Assembly: GCA_964484515.1 (NCBI GenBank)
Contig: CAZAGT010000292.1
Coordinates: forward strand, 1 to 6,774
Source of the DNA: CAZAGT01 sp964484515
Lineage (GTDB): Bacteria; Desulfobacterota; DSM-4660; Desulfatiglandales; HGW-15
Length of the DNA: 6,774 nucleotides
Direction of reading: 5' to 3'
The notes beneath the pieces were generated by a model. That model did not search any database. It was not told the origin of the DNA and saw only the letters and a list, made by a program, of their open reading frames with translations. The position numbers were made by a program, and so were the translations under genes. Below, piece by piece: positions 5,802 through 6,774 of this stretch. Each line of letters opens with the position of its first letter. The stretch's first letter is position 1.

Positions 5802-6770
5802 ATGGTTCGTTTTATGAAAAGGGTTTCGAAGAAGGCTGGCCAGTCCCCTGGGACGTTGGTCCATATCGGGGAGAAGAAGACCGAGCAGGTTAGGATACGG
5901 GTCGTCACTTACGACGACCAACACATCGAGGAGATGGATTTAGACACGGTCGAACAGTGCTTTCCTTACAAAGATGCCCCCGGCACGAGCTGGATCAACA
6001 TCGATGGGCTTCACGAAACAGATGTCATCGAGAAGATCGGGAGGCACTTCAATCTACATCCGTTGGTTTTAGAGGATATTCTCAATACCGACCAGCGTCC
6101 CAAGATGGATGACCATGAGGAGTACGTCTTTCTTACCTTAAAGATGCTCACGTACGACGACGCAAATCACCAACTGAAAATAGAGAATATCAGTCTCATT
6201 TTAGGCTCGAGTTTCGTGATTACCTTTCAGGAGGTCGAAGGGGACATCTTCGAGTCGGTTCGCGAAAGACTCAGAAAAGCCAAGGGCCGTATCAGAAATG
6301 GAGGCGCCGATTATCTTGCCTACGCCCTGATCGATGCGATTGTGGATTACTATTTCGTTGTGCTTGAGAAAATCGGAGACAAGGTGGAATCGCTCGAGGA
6401 AGAACTTATCGCGGAGCCTTCACCGCAGACGCTACAGACGATTCATGATCTGAAACGCGAACTCATCTTCTTGAGGAGGTCGGTCTGGCCCCTGAGGGAA
6501 GTGATCGGCATGCTCGAAAGGGGTGAGGTAGAGATAATCCAGGACAAGACGACCATCTTCCTCAGGGATGTCTACGATCACACCATTCAGGTTATCGACA
6601 CGGTGGAGACGCTGCGCGATATGGCGTCCGGCATGCTGGACGTCTATCTCTCAAGCGTCAGCAATCGGATGAACGAGGTGATGAAGATCCTGACCATCAT
6701 TGCCACCATCTTCATTCCCTTGACGTTCATTGCCGGTATCTATGGCATGAACTTCAAGTACATGCCATAG
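5802..6770 (+). CDS. corA: CorA-type magnesium/cobalt transporter, reading frame cut just after the GMN motif
   Basis: An inner-membrane Mg2+/Co2+ channel of the CorA family. The cytoplasmic alpha/beta domain (about 28-145) carries WINIDGLHE (64-72), HPLVLEDILNTDQRPK (86-101) and YVFLTLKM. The long stalk helices follow (about 150-290), then the first membrane helix (about 293-312, MKILTIIATIFIPLTFIAGI) and the signature YGMN (314-317), the selectivity-filter region of the pentamer. The frame then reads FKYMP and stops (TAG at 6768). Typical members, such as the 351-residue Thermotoga protein, continue about 30 more residues with an acidic loop, a second membrane helix and a basic tail. All of this is missing, so a protein ending here should not form a channel. 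The stop lies in the right arm of a near-perfect palindrome at the window edge, so the truncation is probably a sequence artefact. The start is supported by the strong GAGGTGA site. Divergent from the rimK cluster; no functional link is evident. Confidence 0.93.
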   Translation: MVRFMKRVSKKAGQSPGTLVHIGEKKTEQVRIRVVTYDDQHIEEMDLDTVEQCFPYKDAPGTSWINIDGLHETDVIEKIGRHFNLHPLVLEDILNTDQRPKMDDHEEYVFLTLKMLTYDDANHQLKIENISLILGSSFVITFQEVEGDIFESVRERLRKAKGRIRNGGADYLAYALIDAIVDYYFVVLEKIGDKVESLEEELIAEPSPQTLQTIHDLKRELIFLRRSVWPLREVIGMLERGEVEIIQDKTTIFLRDVYDHTIQVIDTVETLRDMASGMLDVYLSSVSNRMNEVMKILTIIATIFIPLTFIAGIYGMNFKYMP

Positions 6771-6774
6771 ATAC
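6736..6774. repeat. 39-base near-perfect palindrome ending exactly at the window edge
   Basis: GTATCTATGGCATG (6736-6749) is exactly reverse-complementary to CATGCCATAGATAC (6761-6774). Inside, ACTT (6751-6754) pairs with AAGT (6756-6759) around C6755. Of 19 pairs only A6750/A6760 fails. The left arm and centre encode the normal CorA sequence GIYGMNFKYMP. The distal part of the right arm (ATAGATAC, from 6767) replaces the expected continuation and supplies the TAG stop. Best explained as a strand fold-back primed at the natural GGCATG...CATGCC pair. Confidence 0.85.

Overview
The window reads as chromosomal DNA of a moderately GC-rich Gram-negative bacterium. The evidence is an exported BepA-type M48 protease with TPRs, a Sec-type signal peptide on a small unknown protein, and a RimK very close in sequence and length to the E. 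coli enzyme. The doubled universal stress protein and the GGAGGTT-type intergenic repeat recall Desulfobacterota (former Deltaproteobacteria) or a neighbouring lineage. That placement is an inference from general style, not a measured one.

Layout. At the left, on the + strand, lies the 3' part of an M48 metalloprotease with a C-terminal TPR region (1-1364, its 5' end outside the window), followed closely by a tandem-domain universal stress protein (1415-2293). A 95-base convergent gap holds a three-unit GGAGG-type heptamer repeat and an imperfect hairpin. From 5558 down to 2389 a tight four-gene - strand cluster follows: a signal-peptide protein of unknown function, a RimB-like (COG4067) retropepsin-fold protein, RimK, and an AstE/AspA-type zinc hydrolase. 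rimB and rimK overlap by ATGA, and the other gaps are 28 and 5 bases. A 243-base divergent promoter region containing a perfect 9-bp-stem hairpin separates this cluster from a CorA-type Mg2+/Co2+ transporter gene on the + strand (5802-6770).

How the genes may work together. RimK ligates glutamates to protein C-termini (ribosomal protein S6 in E. coli). The RimB family is associated with reversing or tuning that modification. The AspA-type hydrolase could act on small glutamyl or acyl-amino-acid products. The cluster therefore looks like a protein-glutamylation write/erase/recycle cassette, with an exported protein of unknown role encoded first. The protease, the stress protein and the transporter are independent neighbours on present evidence.

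The most notable anomaly is at the right edge. The last 39 bases form an almost perfect palindrome (18 of 19 pairs), and its right arm introduces a stop codon immediately after the CorA GMN motif, where the family normally continues into a second membrane helix. This looks like a fold-back at a contig end rather than a biological truncation. No rRNA, tRNA, CRISPR array or insertion sequence was seen, and no stretch over 300 bases lacks a gene.
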